DNA of 54,616 nucleotides from an uncultured Clostridia bacterium (lineage in GTDB: Bacteria > Bacillota > Clostridia > Oscillospirales > Acutalibacteraceae), in the NCBI GenBank assembly GCA_944384895.1, contig CALWVB010000067.1, positions 1 to 54,616 of the forward strand, written 5' to 3'. Of the stretch, positions 37,226 to 46,151 are shown in pieces. Under the pieces are notes generated by a model, which saw only the letters and a list, made by a program, of their open reading frames with translations, made no database searches and was not told the origin of the DNA. Position 1 is the first letter of the stretch, and each line of letters starts with the position of its first letter. The translations under genes were made by a program, and so were the position numbers.

Positions 37226-38017
37226 ATGAATAAAAATACATATACAACTGTTAAACTTGAAAAAGGTGAAATGAATATTTATAATTTTAATAATATTAAA
37301 CTGCATGCATATAAGACTAATGATTTTATTGATGATGAAGTTTTTATAATTGAAAAAAACAATAAAGCAGTTATTATTGAATCTCCATGTTTTTATGATA
37401 ACATCAAAGAATTGACTGAATATTTAAAAAATATGCAAATAGCAGGTATTCTTATAGCTTATCATGGAGCTGGAGCAACATTTTTACCGCAAACTGAAAA
37501 ATATGCTACAGTAAATGCCAAAGAATATTCAGAAAATGGCGGCGGTAAAGCATTAATTGATAATTTTACAAATGCATTTGGTGAAATATTTGATAATTCT
37601 ATTCATAAGATTACAAATATAATTGGTGAAGGTAAAACAACCATTGACGGTATTGATTTTATTATAAAACAAACCAATGAAGCTTTTGATATACAAATCC
37701 CTGAAATCAATGCAGTTTATACACATATGTTAGGTCATGACTGCCATTCTATTGTAGCAGGAGCTGGTCATGCAGATGCTATGATAGCTCAGCTTAATGA
37801 ATATATTAATAAAGGTTATGATTTAATATTAACATCTCATTATACACCGGAAGATTCAAAAGATGCTGATACTAAGATTAATTATCTTAATAATTTAAAA
37901 GCTATTGCACAGAAATGTACTAATGCCCAACAGTTTAAAACAGAAATAAAAAAACAATATCCAAATTATAGTGGTGAAAATTATCTTGATATGACAGCAG
38001 GATTTTTCTTTGCTTAA
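37226..38017 (+). CDS. Degenerate metallo-beta-lactamase-fold-like protein
   Basis: 263 aa. The order of strands and helices (FIIEKNNKAVIIESPCFYDN, ILIAYHGAGATFLPQ, NAVYTHMLGHDCHSIVAGAG, YDLILTSHYTPED) follows the MBL fold, with two His-containing loops and LTSHYTP near the end. The HxHxDH motif is replaced by YHGAGA, so normal two-zinc hydrolysis is unlikely. A redox or ligand-binding role is possible. Cytoplasmic, no signal peptide. It is the first gene downstream of the divergent HxlR regulator and ends at a hairpin. Confidence 0.7.
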   Translation: MNKNTYTTVKLEKGEMNIYNFNNIKLHAYKTNDFIDDEVFIIEKNNKAVIIESPCFYDNIKELTEYLKNMQIAGILIAYHGAGATFLPQTEKYATVNAKEYSENGGGKALIDNFTNAFGEIFDNSIHKITNIIGEGKTTIDGIDFIIKQTNEAFDIQIPEINAVYTHMLGHDCHSIVAGAGHADAMIAQLNEYINKGYDLILTSHYTPEDSKDADTKINYLNNLKAIAQKCTNAQQFKTEIKKQYPNYSGENYLDMTAGFFFA

Positions 38018-38028
38018 ATAAAAAATAT

Positions 38029-38060
38029 GCGAGGCTGCCATAATTATAGCAGCCTCGCTT
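38029..38060 (+). terminator. Hairpin between the MBL-like and PNPOx-ferredoxin genes
   Basis: Perfect 10-bp stem GCGAGGCTGC (38029-38038) / GCAGCCTCGC (38049-38058), 10-nt loop, short T tail TTTAACTT. Probably a partial terminator. Confidence 0.7.
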
Positions 38061-38077
38061 TAACTTGGAGATTATAT

Positions 38078-38692
38078 ATGGAATATCTAAATTTTATTGT
38101 TAATGAAATTCATACAATAATTGCAGCTACAATAGATGATGATGGACTTCCTGTAACCTGTGCTATAGATATAATGGATGCGGATGAAAACGGGTTATAT
38201 TTTCTTACAGCTAAAGGCAAAGGTTTTTATAAAAGATTAAAAAAGCGTGAATATATAGCATTAACCGGTATAAAAGGAGAAAATACCATGTCATGTATAG
38301 CTGTATCAATTAGAGGCAAGGTAAAAGAACTGGGTGATAAACTGTTGCCAAAATTATTTGATAAAAATCCATATATGAAAGAAATATATCCCACTGTAAA
38401 TTCGCAAAAAGCGTTGACTGTATTTAAAATTTATGAAGGCAGCGGCGAATGGTTTAATTTATCTAAAAAGCCTATTGAACGATTTTCATTTGTATTTGGC
38501 AATATGCAAATAAAAACAAAAGGTTATTTTATTACAAATGCTTGTATTGGATGCCGGCAATGTCAAACCGTTTGTCCGCAAGACTGTATTGATTTTACTT
38601 TTATACCGGCTATAATCCAAAAAGAACATTGTCTGCATTGCGGTAATTGTATGAGCATTTGTCCATATAATGCGGTAATACAGGAGGGATAA
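38078..38692 (+). CDS. Pyridoxamine 5'-phosphate oxidase-fold protein fused to 2x[4Fe-4S] ferredoxin
   Basis: 204 aa from the ATG at 38078 (TTGGAG seven bases upstream; a longer frame from 38027 has no ribosome site). Residues 1-130 form a flavin-binding split barrel of the PNPOx-like type (IIAATIDDDGLPVTCAIDIM). The C-terminus has two ferredoxin motifs, CIGCRQCQTVCPQDC and CLHCGNCMSICP. This suits electron transfer from ferredoxin-type clusters to FMN. Followed three bases after its stop by the macrodomain gene, so it is in the same operon, and may link redox state to ADP-ribosylation. Confidence 0.88.
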   Translation: MEYLNFIVNEIHTIIAATIDDDGLPVTCAIDIMDADENGLYFLTAKGKGFYKRLKKREYIALTGIKGENTMSCIAVSIRGKVKELGDKLLPKLFDKNPYMKEIYPTVNSQKALTVFKIYEGSGEWFNLSKKPIERFSFVFGNMQIKTKGYFITNACIGCRQCQTVCPQDCIDFTFIPAIIQKEHCLHCGNCMSICPYNAVIQEG

Positions 38693-38695
38693 ATA

Positions 38696-39478
38696 ATGAC
38701 CCGGACAGAAAAACGATTATATTTAATAAAAGAATTATTAAAAGAATCATCAAGATATTCCAATATACAAATACCGGAAAAGGAACAAGAACAAAAGAAT
38801 TTGCTTCGTTCACTTTTTAATGTACGTATGCCAAAATCTATTCATCCTGAATTTTTAAAGATACAGGATGAATATTTACAGGAAGAAATAAAACTCAAAG
38901 GTATTACTGATTTTGCTGATATAAAACCGATACGGCCGGGTATTTATCTTTGGCAGGGCGATATTACTGCATTGCGCTGCGAGGCTATAGTAAACGCTGC
39001 CAACAGTCAAATGCTGGGATGTTTTTATCCCTGCCATAGCTGTATAGATAATGCGATACACACTTATGCAGGTATTGAGCTGCGTCTGAGATGCGCTGAA
39101 ATTATGCATAAACAAGGACATGAAGAATTAACCGGACAGGCAAAAATTACACCGGCATTTAATTTACCTTGCAATTATATTATTCATACAGTAGGACCTA
39201 TTGTCCGTGGACAGCTTACTCAAAAAGATACAGGTCTATTGCAATCATGTTATCGCTCATGTTTGCAGCTTGCAGAGCAAAATAACATAAAAAGCATAGC
39301 ATTTTGTTGTATTTCTACCGGAGAATTTCATTTTCCAAATAAAAATGCAGCGGAAATTGCCATAAAAACAGTTATGGAATATAAAGAAAAAACCAATAGC
39401 AAAATAGAGGTGATATTCAATGTTTTCAAAAAGCTCGATTGGAATATTTACCGGGAATTACTCACAGCAAATAAATAA
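38696..39478 (+). CDS. Zinc-containing macrodomain ADP-ribosyl hydrolase
   Basis: 260 aa. An N-terminal helical part of about 85 aa, then the macrodomain: GDITALRCEAIVNAANSQML, then GCFYPCHSCIDNAIHTYAG with the Cys/His zinc ligands of the Zn-macrodomain class, and the phosphate loop FCCISTGEFHFPN. Removes mono-ADP-ribose from protein targets. It directly precedes a SirTM gene that overlaps its end by 59 bases, the pairing described in Staphylococcus and Streptococcus, where SirTM modifies GcvH-L and the macrodomain reverses it. No gcvH-L or lplA2 gene lies in this window. Confidence 0.92.
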   Translation: MTRTEKRLYLIKELLKESSRYSNIQIPEKEQEQKNLLRSLFNVRMPKSIHPEFLKIQDEYLQEEIKLKGITDFADIKPIRPGIYLWQGDITALRCEAIVNAANSQMLGCFYPCHSCIDNAIHTYAGIELRLRCAEIMHKQGHEELTGQAKITPAFNLPCNYIIHTVGPIVRGQLTQKDTGLLQSCYRSCLQLAEQNNIKSIAFCCISTGEFHFPNKNAAEIAIKTVMEYKEKTNSKIEVIFNVFKKLDWNIYRELLTANK

Positions 39479-40292
39479 ATTAAAAAATGAAATTAAATCT
39501 GCTGATGCTATAATAATCGGTGCTGGTGCAGGAATATCTACCTCTGCTGGTTTAACATATAATGGTGAACGGTTTATAAAATATTTTGCTGATTTTCATG
39601 AAAAATATGGTATAAACGATATGTATTCAGGCGGGTTTTATCCATTTGATACCCTGGAAGAATATTGGGCATGGTGGTCAAGACATATATATATAAACCG
39701 TTATAATGTTAAACCGGGCAAGCCGTATATTGATTTATTAACTTTAATAAAGGATAAAAATTATTTTGTTATAACAACCAATGTAGATCATCAGTTTCAG
39801 CTTACAGGTTTTGATAAAAAACGATTATTTTATACACAAGGAGATTATGGCCTTTGGCAATGTTCAAAAGCATGCCATAATAAGACATATGACAATGAAA
39901 AACAAATACAGCAAATGATAAAATTACAAAAAGATATGAAAATACCAACTGGATTAATACCTAAATGCCCGGTATGCGGTGCGCCTATGGCTATGAATCT
40001 TAGAATAGATAATACATTTGTACAGGATAAAGGTTGGGATATGGCATTTAACAGATATAATGATTTTATAAATCAGCATAAGAAAATGCATATTTTATTT
40101 TTAGAATTGGGCGTTGGTTATAATACCCCGGTAATTATAAAATATCCATTTTGGCAGATGACAGCAGAAAATCCAAATGCAGTATATATAAGTATAAATT
40201 ATGACCAGCCTCTTTGTCCAAAAGAGATTAATCAGCAGACAGTATGTATAAAAGCGGATATTTCTAATGTAATGCAGGATTTGATTAGGTAA
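39420..40292 (+). CDS. SirTM-class sirtuin, protein ADP-ribosyltransferase
   Basis: 290 aa. The start lies inside the macrodomain gene behind GAGGTG, and the frame fits this start. IIGAGAGISTSAGL binds NAD+. TTNVDHQF replaces the usual TQNID, and YTQGDYG replaces the catalytic His-Gly motif, both class M features. The zinc site is CSKAC plus CPVCGAPM. ELGVGYNTPVIIKYPFWQM is characteristic of the class. It transfers ADP-ribose to a protein, not deacetylation. Co-transcribed and translationally coupled with its opposing hydrolase. Confidence 0.92.
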   Translation: MFSKSSIGIFTGNYSQQINKLKNEIKSADAIIIGAGAGISTSAGLTYNGERFIKYFADFHEKYGINDMYSGGFYPFDTLEEYWAWWSRHIYINRYNVKPGKPYIDLLTLIKDKNYFVITTNVDHQFQLTGFDKKRLFYTQGDYGLWQCSKACHNKTYDNEKQIQQMIKLQKDMKIPTGLIPKCPVCGAPMAMNLRIDNTFVQDKGWDMAFNRYNDFINQHKKMHILFLELGVGYNTPVIIKYPFWQMTAENPNAVYISINYDQPLCPKEINQQTVCIKADISNVMQDLIR

Positions 40293-40301
40293 AGATTGAT
40301 A

Positions 40302-40330
40302 TTGACATAATAATTTATTTAATGTATAAT
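40302..40330 (+). promoter_or_regulatory. Consensus sigma-70-type promoter
   Basis: TTGACA (40302-40307), 17-bp spacer, TATAAT (40325-40330): a perfect match to the housekeeping consensus, 10 bases after the SirTM stop. Start of transcription expected near 40337. Confidence 0.88.
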
Positions 40331-40336
40331 CTTAAA

Positions 40337-40432
40337 AAAATTAATATATTCTCTTGCCGCCGGGTAAGATATAATGCGTTGATTTCGTATCGTTAGGCCC
40401 ATGAAGATACGTTAATCAGCGCTTTTTATTTG
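40337..40432 (+). ncRNA. Putative small RNA or transcriptional leader
   Basis: About 95 nt from the consensus promoter to an intrinsic terminator. The first hairpin CTTGCC-GCC-GGGTAAG (about 40352-40367) is followed by a long terminator hairpin (about 40376-40424: GCGTTGATT, GTATC, loop, GATAC, AATCAGCGC) and TTTTTATTT. No open frame lies within. It could be a free sRNA or an attenuator/riboswitch leader for the MATE gene 480 bases downstream, but repeat copy 5 lies between. I do not recognise a known riboswitch class. Confidence 0.6.
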
Positions 40433-40539
40433 GCGCAGCTATTTAAATTTTTAAATATTAATATTATTAAAAGGTAGTAATAGCTTTTATGTAGTATTAA
40501 TAGAAACTATTAAACCTAAAAGGCAGCTTTAATAAGGGA

Positions 40540-40710
40540 GGGGGGCGCCTGCGCAGCGCATCCTTTGGATGCGCTCGAATGCAAAATAATATAAAATCAT
40601 GCAGGCCAAGATTAAAAGAAAAACAAATATTTTTAAAGAACAATAGCTTTATAAGGTAAATTATTTTGCAATAAGCCGCCATATTTTATATGGCGGCACG
40701 CAGGCGCCCC
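40540..40710 (+). repeat. Structured intergenic repeat, copy 5
   Basis: 171 bp, forward. Right outer arm shortened to four C residues. Hairpin D is GCCGCCATAT/ATATGGCGGC. The outer GTACC/GTAAC flanks are not evident in this copy. Confidence 0.93.
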
Positions 40711-40913
40711 TTTTTTAGAGGGATAAAATCAGAAGCTTTTTCTATAAATTATTATAATATTATTTTTGTTTTTTATTATGTATTTTTTGATATAATTTGA
40801 TTTAATTTAAATTTGGTAAAATAAAATTAATAAGATCCGTTTCAATTGGTTTTTATAATACTTAAAACCTGTAATACATTAATATAAGCTTTTATGGAGG
40901 TTAAAAAATAATT

Positions 40914-42254
40914 ATGACTAAATCAAATTGTTTTAAAGATTTTGCCGTATATTCGTCTCTGAATGTATTAGGAATGATAGCGCTTTCTTGCTATATATTG
41001 GCTGATACTTATTTTGTCTCAAAAGGACTTGGTACAAATGGTCTTACAGCATTAAATTTAGCTATCCCTATATACAGCTTTATACATGGAAGCGGTTTAA
41101 TGATTGGAATGGGCGGCGGTACAAAATATTCTATTTATAAAAGCCAAAATGAAATAAAAACAGGTAACCGTACATTTACAAATGCAGTGTATCTTGCTGC
41201 AGCTTTTGCTGTTATATTTGTGTTAATAGGAATTTTCTTCCCAGGTACGATTGTATCGTTATTTGGCGCTAAAGATAGTGTATTTGATTTGTCAAAGACC
41301 TATTTACAGGTTATCTTAATATATGCACCTGCCTTTTTGATGAATAATGTGTTGTTATGTTTTGTCCGTAATGATGGAGCGCCGCAGCTTTCTATGGCAG
41401 CCATGATTGTGGGTAGTTTATCAAATGTTGTATTAGACTGGGTATTTATTTTCCCATGTAATATGGGGATTTTTGGTGCAGCTTTTGCAACAGGTTTAGC
41501 TCCGATTATAAGTATGATTATTTTATCGACACATTTTTTAAGAAAGAAAAATGAATTTCATTTTACTAAATGTAAATTACAAGGGAAATTATCAATTGGT
41601 ATACTTTCCAGTGGTATACCATCTTTGGTTACAGAAGTATCTTCCGGTATTGTTATGATTGTATTTAATTCAATTATAATGGGTATTCAAGGAAATATTG
41701 GAGTAGCGGCATATGGGGTTATAGCAAATCTGTCATTAGTAGTTATGGCAATTTATACAGGTATAGCGCAGGGAATCCAGCCTTTAGTTAGTAGAAACCA
41801 TGGCTTTAAAAAATATGCCAATATACAATCAGTTATGCGGTATGCTTTAATTACTATGTTAATTTTTTCTGCAATAATTTATTCAGTAGTATTCTTTGCA
41901 ACGTCTCAGATTGTAAATATTTTTAATAGCGAACATAATGATATGTTACAAAATATTGCAATACAAGGATTACGGCTTTACTTTATTGCTTGTCCATTTG
42001 CCGGGTTTAATATTATTATATCAGTGTATTTTACTTCAACTGAACATCCAAGACCAGCTCATTTAATTTCAATTTTACGTGGATTTATAATTATTATACC
42101 AATGGCATTTTTACTTTCATTTATCGCAAAGCTATTTGGTGTATGGTGTGCATTCCCAGTGACAGAATTAATAGTAGCGACAATCGGAATGATATTTTAT
42201 ATAATTGCGAAAAATAAGCAAAAAAATATAATAAATAATACTGATATGATTTAA
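40914..42254 (+). CDS. MATE family efflux transporter
   Basis: 446 aa, about 12 membrane helices in two halves (N-terminal CFKDFAVYSSLNVLGMIALS...; second half from about SIGILSSGIPSLVTEVSSGI). DTYFVSKGLGTNGLTALNLA is the family's first-loop motif, and CFVRNDGAPQLSMAAMIVGS its conserved fourth helix. Closest in form to MepA/DinF-like members. Exports a toxic compound in exchange for Na+ or H+. Its low-GC codon use matches the host chromosome, unlike the MATE near 21 kb. GGAGG lies 13 bases before the ATG, which is long but acceptable. Confidence 0.93.
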   Translation: MTKSNCFKDFAVYSSLNVLGMIALSCYILADTYFVSKGLGTNGLTALNLAIPIYSFIHGSGLMIGMGGGTKYSIYKSQNEIKTGNRTFTNAVYLAAAFAVIFVLIGIFFPGTIVSLFGAKDSVFDLSKTYLQVILIYAPAFLMNNVLLCFVRNDGAPQLSMAAMIVGSLSNVVLDWVFIFPCNMGIFGAAFATGLAPIISMIILSTHFLRKKNEFHFTKCKLQGKLSIGILSSGIPSLVTEVSSGIVMIVFNSIIMGIQGNIGVAAYGVIANLSLVVMAIYTGIAQGIQPLVSRNHGFKKYANIQSVMRYALITMLIFSAIIYSVVFFATSQIVNIFNSEHNDMLQNIAIQGLRLYFIACPFAGFNIIISVYFTSTEHPRPAHLISILRGFIIIIPMAFLLSFIAKLFGVWCAFPVTELIVATIGMIFYIIAKNKQKNIINNTDMI

Positions 42255-42421
42255 ATAATATTTTAGATAAAAATATATTATATCTAAAAATCAGATGGGA
42301 AAATAACAACAATATTTATAATTGTATTATTGATGTATTATAATTGGGATATATGAAACATATGTAATTATTCTTATTATACGTACATTTGAAATTATAT
42401 TCGGATACGTTACTCTAAAAA

Positions 42422-42595
42422 GGGAGGCGCCTGCGCGCCGCCATATGAAATATGGCGGCTATATGCAAAATAATATGTTAATAAAAGAAAATGTGTTAAA
42501 GAAAAACACCTGTTTTCTATCAGCAGCCTAGGTTTATTATAGAGTTATTATTTTGCATCCCAGCGCATCAAAAGATGCGCTTCGCAGGCGCCCCC
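42422..42595 (-). repeat. Structured intergenic repeat, copy 6
   Basis: 174 bp, reverse orientation. Closest relative is copy 7. The two also share about 110 bp of left flank (from 42309) including AATATTTATAATTGTATTAT. A GGGAGG change in the outer left arm becomes a G-U pair if the element is read as RNA from its forward strand. Confidence 0.95.
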
Positions 42596-42803
42596 TTGTA
42601 AAGGGTACTTTTTATCGCATGTTTTATCTTCCAGAATATATTAATTTTTTTGTACTTTGAAATTATATTATACTTTTAAAACTCATGACATGATAAAATT
42701 AAACATTAGGAAATATACTAAAAAAGAATGTCTGAAGGCCAGATATATTGAAAATAATAATTATATATAGTATTATTCTTTATATAGAAAGGAGAAATAC
42801 TAT

Positions 42804-43694
42804 ATGGAACTGCGTGTTTTAAAGTATTTTTTAATGGTGGCCAGGGAAGAAAATATTACTAAAGCTGCTAATCTTTTGCATATAACGCAACCAACGCTTT
42901 CCCGTCAACTTATGCAGCTGGAAGATGAATTAGGAGTAAAACTATTTCGTAGAAGTAATCATAGTATTATCCTTACAGATGACGGGATGCTATTAAAACG
43001 CAGGGCAAAAGAAATTGTTGCATTAGCAGATAAAACAGCACAGGAATTTTTACATAAAGAGGAAGAGTTAACAGGAGAAATCTCTATTGGCTGCGGAGAA
43101 ACACGTAATATGACATTTGTTTCAGAACAAATTGCTCTGTTCCGAAAAAAATATCCTTTTGTTCAATTTAATATATATAGCGCTAATGCAGATGATATTA
43201 AAGAACGAATGGAAAAAGGTTTAATAGATATTGGGCTATTGATGGAACCTGTAGATATCAGCAAATATGAATTTGTCCGTATGCCGCAAAAAGAACAATG
43301 GGGTATTATAGTACCCGCAGATAATCCGCTTAATAATAAAAAATTTGTAACTCCTGAGGATTTAGTTAATATTCCTATAATTATGGCAGGTAGAGAAACA
43401 GTAAAAAACGAACTGGCAAATTGGTTTGGCAGTTATTATGAAGAACTTGAAATTGCCGCAACTTATAATCTTATGTTAAATGCAGTTAATATGGTAAAAA
43501 ATAATGTAGGCTGTGCTTTATGTTTTAATCTTGACAGCGGATATGCCGGATTATCATTTATTCCACTTTCTCCTCGATTAGAAAGTGGTGCTGTTCTTGC
43601 TTGGAAAAAGAATCAGGCTTTTTCATTAACTACTAAATATTTTATTAGATCAATTAAGAAATGTATTTTAAACATATATGATAATTCAATATAA
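42804..43694 (+). CDS. LysR family transcriptional regulator
   Basis: 296 aa. N-terminal winged HTH (LRVLKYFLMVAREENITKAA, LHITQPTLSRQLMQLEDELG, KLFRRSNHSIILTDDG) with the typical residues, then a periplasmic-binding-protein-like effector domain (LTGEISIGCGETRNMTFVSEQ). AAGGAG precedes the ATG. It ends at a strong terminator and stands upstream of a redox gene cluster on the same strand, which it may control with the MerR-like gene that follows. Confidence 0.93.
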   Translation: MELRVLKYFLMVAREENITKAANLLHITQPTLSRQLMQLEDELGVKLFRRSNHSIILTDDGMLLKRRAKEIVALADKTAQEFLHKEEELTGEISIGCGETRNMTFVSEQIALFRKKYPFVQFNIYSANADDIKERMEKGLIDIGLLMEPVDISKYEFVRMPQKEQWGIIVPADNPLNNKKFVTPEDLVNIPIIMAGRETVKNELANWFGSYYEELEIAATYNLMLNAVNMVKNNVGCALCFNLDSGYAGLSFIPLSPRLESGAVLAWKKNQAFSLTTKYFIRSIKKCILNIYDNSI

Positions 43695-43724
43695 GTATTA
43701 GACACATCAAAATATAAGTATTAC

Positions 43725-43760
43725 AATGTAGGTGTTTATTAAAAACACCTGCATTTTTTT
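43725..43760 (+). terminator. Intrinsic terminator after the LysR gene
   Basis: AATGTAGGTGTTT pairs with AAACACCTGCATT (one mismatch), loop ATTAA, followed by seven T residues. Confidence 0.88.
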
Positions 43761-44045
43761 ATGTGCCTTTGCCTTACAAAATCCTCAATTTTAACGTTTA
43801 TGGAGATAAAAAATATAAACAGCAGGCTTTATAAAAAGGAAATATTTTTAATAAGACATAAAAAACGGTTAGCAGTATGTGTGATAATGCTTACCTGTTT
43901 ATTGGGAAACAGAGTATTAGGTGTGATAAAAACATAAGGATTCATTTAAGATGGAGACAAACTGATAATAGATATATGGAGACAGCATGTGTATACAGTT
44001 AGTTTATTTGAGGTTATATTTTTGAAGAAAAGCGGAGGTAAAATA

Positions 44046-44393
44046 ATGACTATATATGAAGCCAGCAAACAATATAATATTCCTATAGAAATTCTTAAGG
44101 AATATGAAAGCTGGGGATTATGTTCAGCAGTAAAAAAAGTAATGGGAAATTGGCAATATGATAATACAGATTTAGAGAAATTAAGTCTGATTATGACATT
44201 ACATGATATTGGATTTGATAAAAATGAAATAGAAACATATATGAAACTGCTGGAACAAAAAGATACAGATTTAGAAAGAATGAATATACTTAATAAAAAA
44301 CGTAATGATGCCTTAGATGAAATACATTTTCATGAAAAACAATTGGAACGTTTAGATTATCTGCGGCATAAAATCCGAAACAAAGAAGATTAA
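44046..44393 (+). CDS. MerR family transcriptional regulator
   Basis: 115 aa from the ATG at 44046, chosen for GGAGG five to eight bases upstream; a longer frame from 43989 has no such site. IYEASKQYNIPIEILKEYES starts the HTH. The usual R/KYYE wing is replaced by LKEYESWGLCS. LIMTLHDIGFDKNEIETYMKLLE is the conserved second region. The C-terminal 45 aa form a dimer coiled coil with no ligand domain. Likely controls the flavodoxin/aldo-keto reductase/CMD genes that start 145 bases downstream. Confidence 0.83.
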   Translation: MTIYEASKQYNIPIEILKEYESWGLCSAVKKVMGNWQYDNTDLEKLSLIMTLHDIGFDKNEIETYMKLLEQKDTDLERMNILNKKRNDALDEIHFHEKQLERLDYLRHKIRNKED

Positions 44394-44538
44394 ATATAAA
44401 ATTTTATGCTATAACTATGGGTTATACAAGAATTTTATAAAATATTTAAATATATTAACATATAAACTTTAAAAACCTATCCATTATATTATGTCTGTAT
44501 AAAATATAATATTTAGCATATTAAGAGGGTGTAATAAT

Positions 44539-45072
44539 ATGAAAATTTTAGTGATTGAAAGCAGTCCGCATAAAAATGGATCCTCCAATCTTTTAGCTGA
44601 AAATTTTATCAGAGGAGCTCAAGAAGCAGGTCATCATATAGATATTTTTGATGCAGCGCATGCTGATATACATCCATGTATTGCATGCGAATACTGCGGC
44701 ATGTCAGGACCATGCTGTCAAAATGATGATATGGCAATATTGCGCGAGAAAATCTTACAAACTGATATGATAGTATTTGTTACGCCATTATATTATTTTG
44801 GATTTTCTTCACAGCTTAAAATGGTAATAGACCGTTTTTATAGCTTTAATGGTAAATTATCTGCAAAAGGATTAAAAACAGCTTTAATAGTTGCTGCATG
44901 GGATAGCAACAATTGGACAATGAAAGATATAAAGTCGCATTATCAAACATTATGCCAATATCTTAATTTTAAAGACCAGGGTATGGTTTTAGGAATTGGA
45001 TGTGGAACGGTTTCTATGACTAAAATAAGCAGTTTCCCAAAACAGGCATATAATTTAGGCAAGTCGTTATAA
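44539..45072 (+). CDS. Flavodoxin-fold NAD(P)H-dependent FMN reductase/iron-sulfur flavoprotein-like
   Basis: 177 aa. ILVIESSPHKNGSSNLLAEN is the FMN phosphate loop. A compact Cys cluster (CIACEYCGMSGPCCQNDDM, about 48-66) resembles that of iron-sulfur flavoproteins and multimeric flavodoxin WrbA-like reductases. FVTPLYYFGFSSQLKMVIDRF is the typical isoalloxazine loop. Catalyses two-electron reduction of quinones or similar compounds. First gene of a three-gene unit with an aldo-keto reductase 14 bases downstream. Confidence 0.88.
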   Translation: MKILVIESSPHKNGSSNLLAENFIRGAQEAGHHIDIFDAAHADIHPCIACEYCGMSGPCCQNDDMAILREKILQTDMIVFVTPLYYFGFSSQLKMVIDRFYSFNGKLSAKGLKTALIVAAWDSNNWTMKDIKSHYQTLCQYLNFKDQGMVLGIGCGTVSMTKISSFPKQAYNLGKSL

Positions 45073-45086
45073 TCAGGTGATGGATT

Positions 45087-46124
45087 ATGAAATATATAAA
45101 ATTAGGTAATTCAGATTTAAATGTATCAAGAATATGTATGGGTTGTATGGGATTTGGTGATGCACAACATGGCCAGCATACATGGACAATTAATGAAGAA
45201 CATTCCCGTGAAATTATTAAGCGTGGGTTAGAACTTGGTATTAATTTTTTTGATACAGCTATTGCTTATCAAAGCGGTACAAGCGAACAATATTTAGGCA
45301 GCGCATTACTTGATTATACAAAACGTGATAAAGTTATTATAGCAACAAAATTCTTACCCCGTACACAGGAGGAAATTAATGCCGGGATCAGCGGACAGCA
45401 GCATATTGAACGCATGCTCAATAAAAGCCTGCAAAATTTAGGTATGGATTATGTTGATTTATATATTTATCATATGTGGGATTATCAAACGCCAATTTAT
45501 GATATACTTGACGGACTTAATAATATGGTTAAAGCAGGGAAAACACGCTATATTGGTATTTCCAATTGTTTTGCTTGGCAATTAGCTAAAGCTAATGCGA
45601 TTGCAGAAAAAGAAGGATTTGCTAAATTTATATCTGTTCAAGGGCATTATAATTTGATTTTCCGTGAGGAAGAACGAGAAATGATCCCATTTTGCAAAGA
45701 AGAAAATATTGCATTAACTCCATACAGCGCTCTTGCCGGCGGACGATTATCTAAACATCGCGGAGAAACCTCTAAACGTTTCCAAGAGGATAGTTATGCC
45801 CGTTTTAAATATGATGCTACTGCTGATAAAGACAGCCTTATTATTGACAGAGTAGCTGAACTGGCAGAAAAACATGGAGTATCCATGACAGAAATTTCCC
45901 TAGCTTGGCTTTTAACTAAAGTTGCCTCCCCTATTGTAGGCGCAACTAAATTGCATCATATTGAAGGTGCAGCTAAATCAGTAGATCTGAAATTAAATAG
46001 TGATGAAATCGTATATCTTGAACAATTATATGTTCCGCATAATCTTGTAGGCGTAATGGCACAGAATACAGCAGCTTGTGCAAAAGAAAAACATGTATGG
46101 TCTACAGGAGATCAAATATTATAA
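45087..46124 (+). CDS. Aldo/keto reductase
   Basis: 345 aa TIM-barrel NADPH-dependent oxidoreductase. LGNSDLNVSRICMGCMGFGD starts the chain. The catalytic tetrad is visible: Asp in NFFDTAIAY, Tyr in that same loop, Lys in IIATKF and His in YIYHMW. ISLAWLLTKVASPIVGATKL is the cofactor-binding end. Closest in layout to the YhdN/Tas-type aldo-keto reductases. Reduces aldehydes or ketones, and works here with a flavodoxin-type reductase and a CMD protein in a probable electrophile-detoxification unit. Confidence 0.93.
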   Translation: MKYIKLGNSDLNVSRICMGCMGFGDAQHGQHTWTINEEHSREIIKRGLELGINFFDTAIAYQSGTSEQYLGSALLDYTKRDKVIIATKFLPRTQEEINAGISGQQHIERMLNKSLQNLGMDYVDLYIYHMWDYQTPIYDILDGLNNMVKAGKTRYIGISNCFAWQLAKANAIAEKEGFAKFISVQGHYNLIFREEEREMIPFCKEENIALTPYSALAGGRLSKHRGETSKRFQEDSYARFKYDATADKDSLIIDRVAELAEKHGVSMTEISLAWLLTKVASPIVGATKLHHIEGAAKSVDLKLNSDEIVYLEQLYVPHNLVGVMAQNTAACAKEKHVWSTGDQIL

Positions 46125-46151
46125 TTTTTTATTATAAAAGGAGAAATTGCT

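Noticed and set aside
40337-40432. Named riboswitch (preQ1, guanidine, fluoride, ZTP)
   Set aside because: None of the conserved cores of these classes that I know can be placed on the sequence, so it is left as an unnamed RNA candidate.
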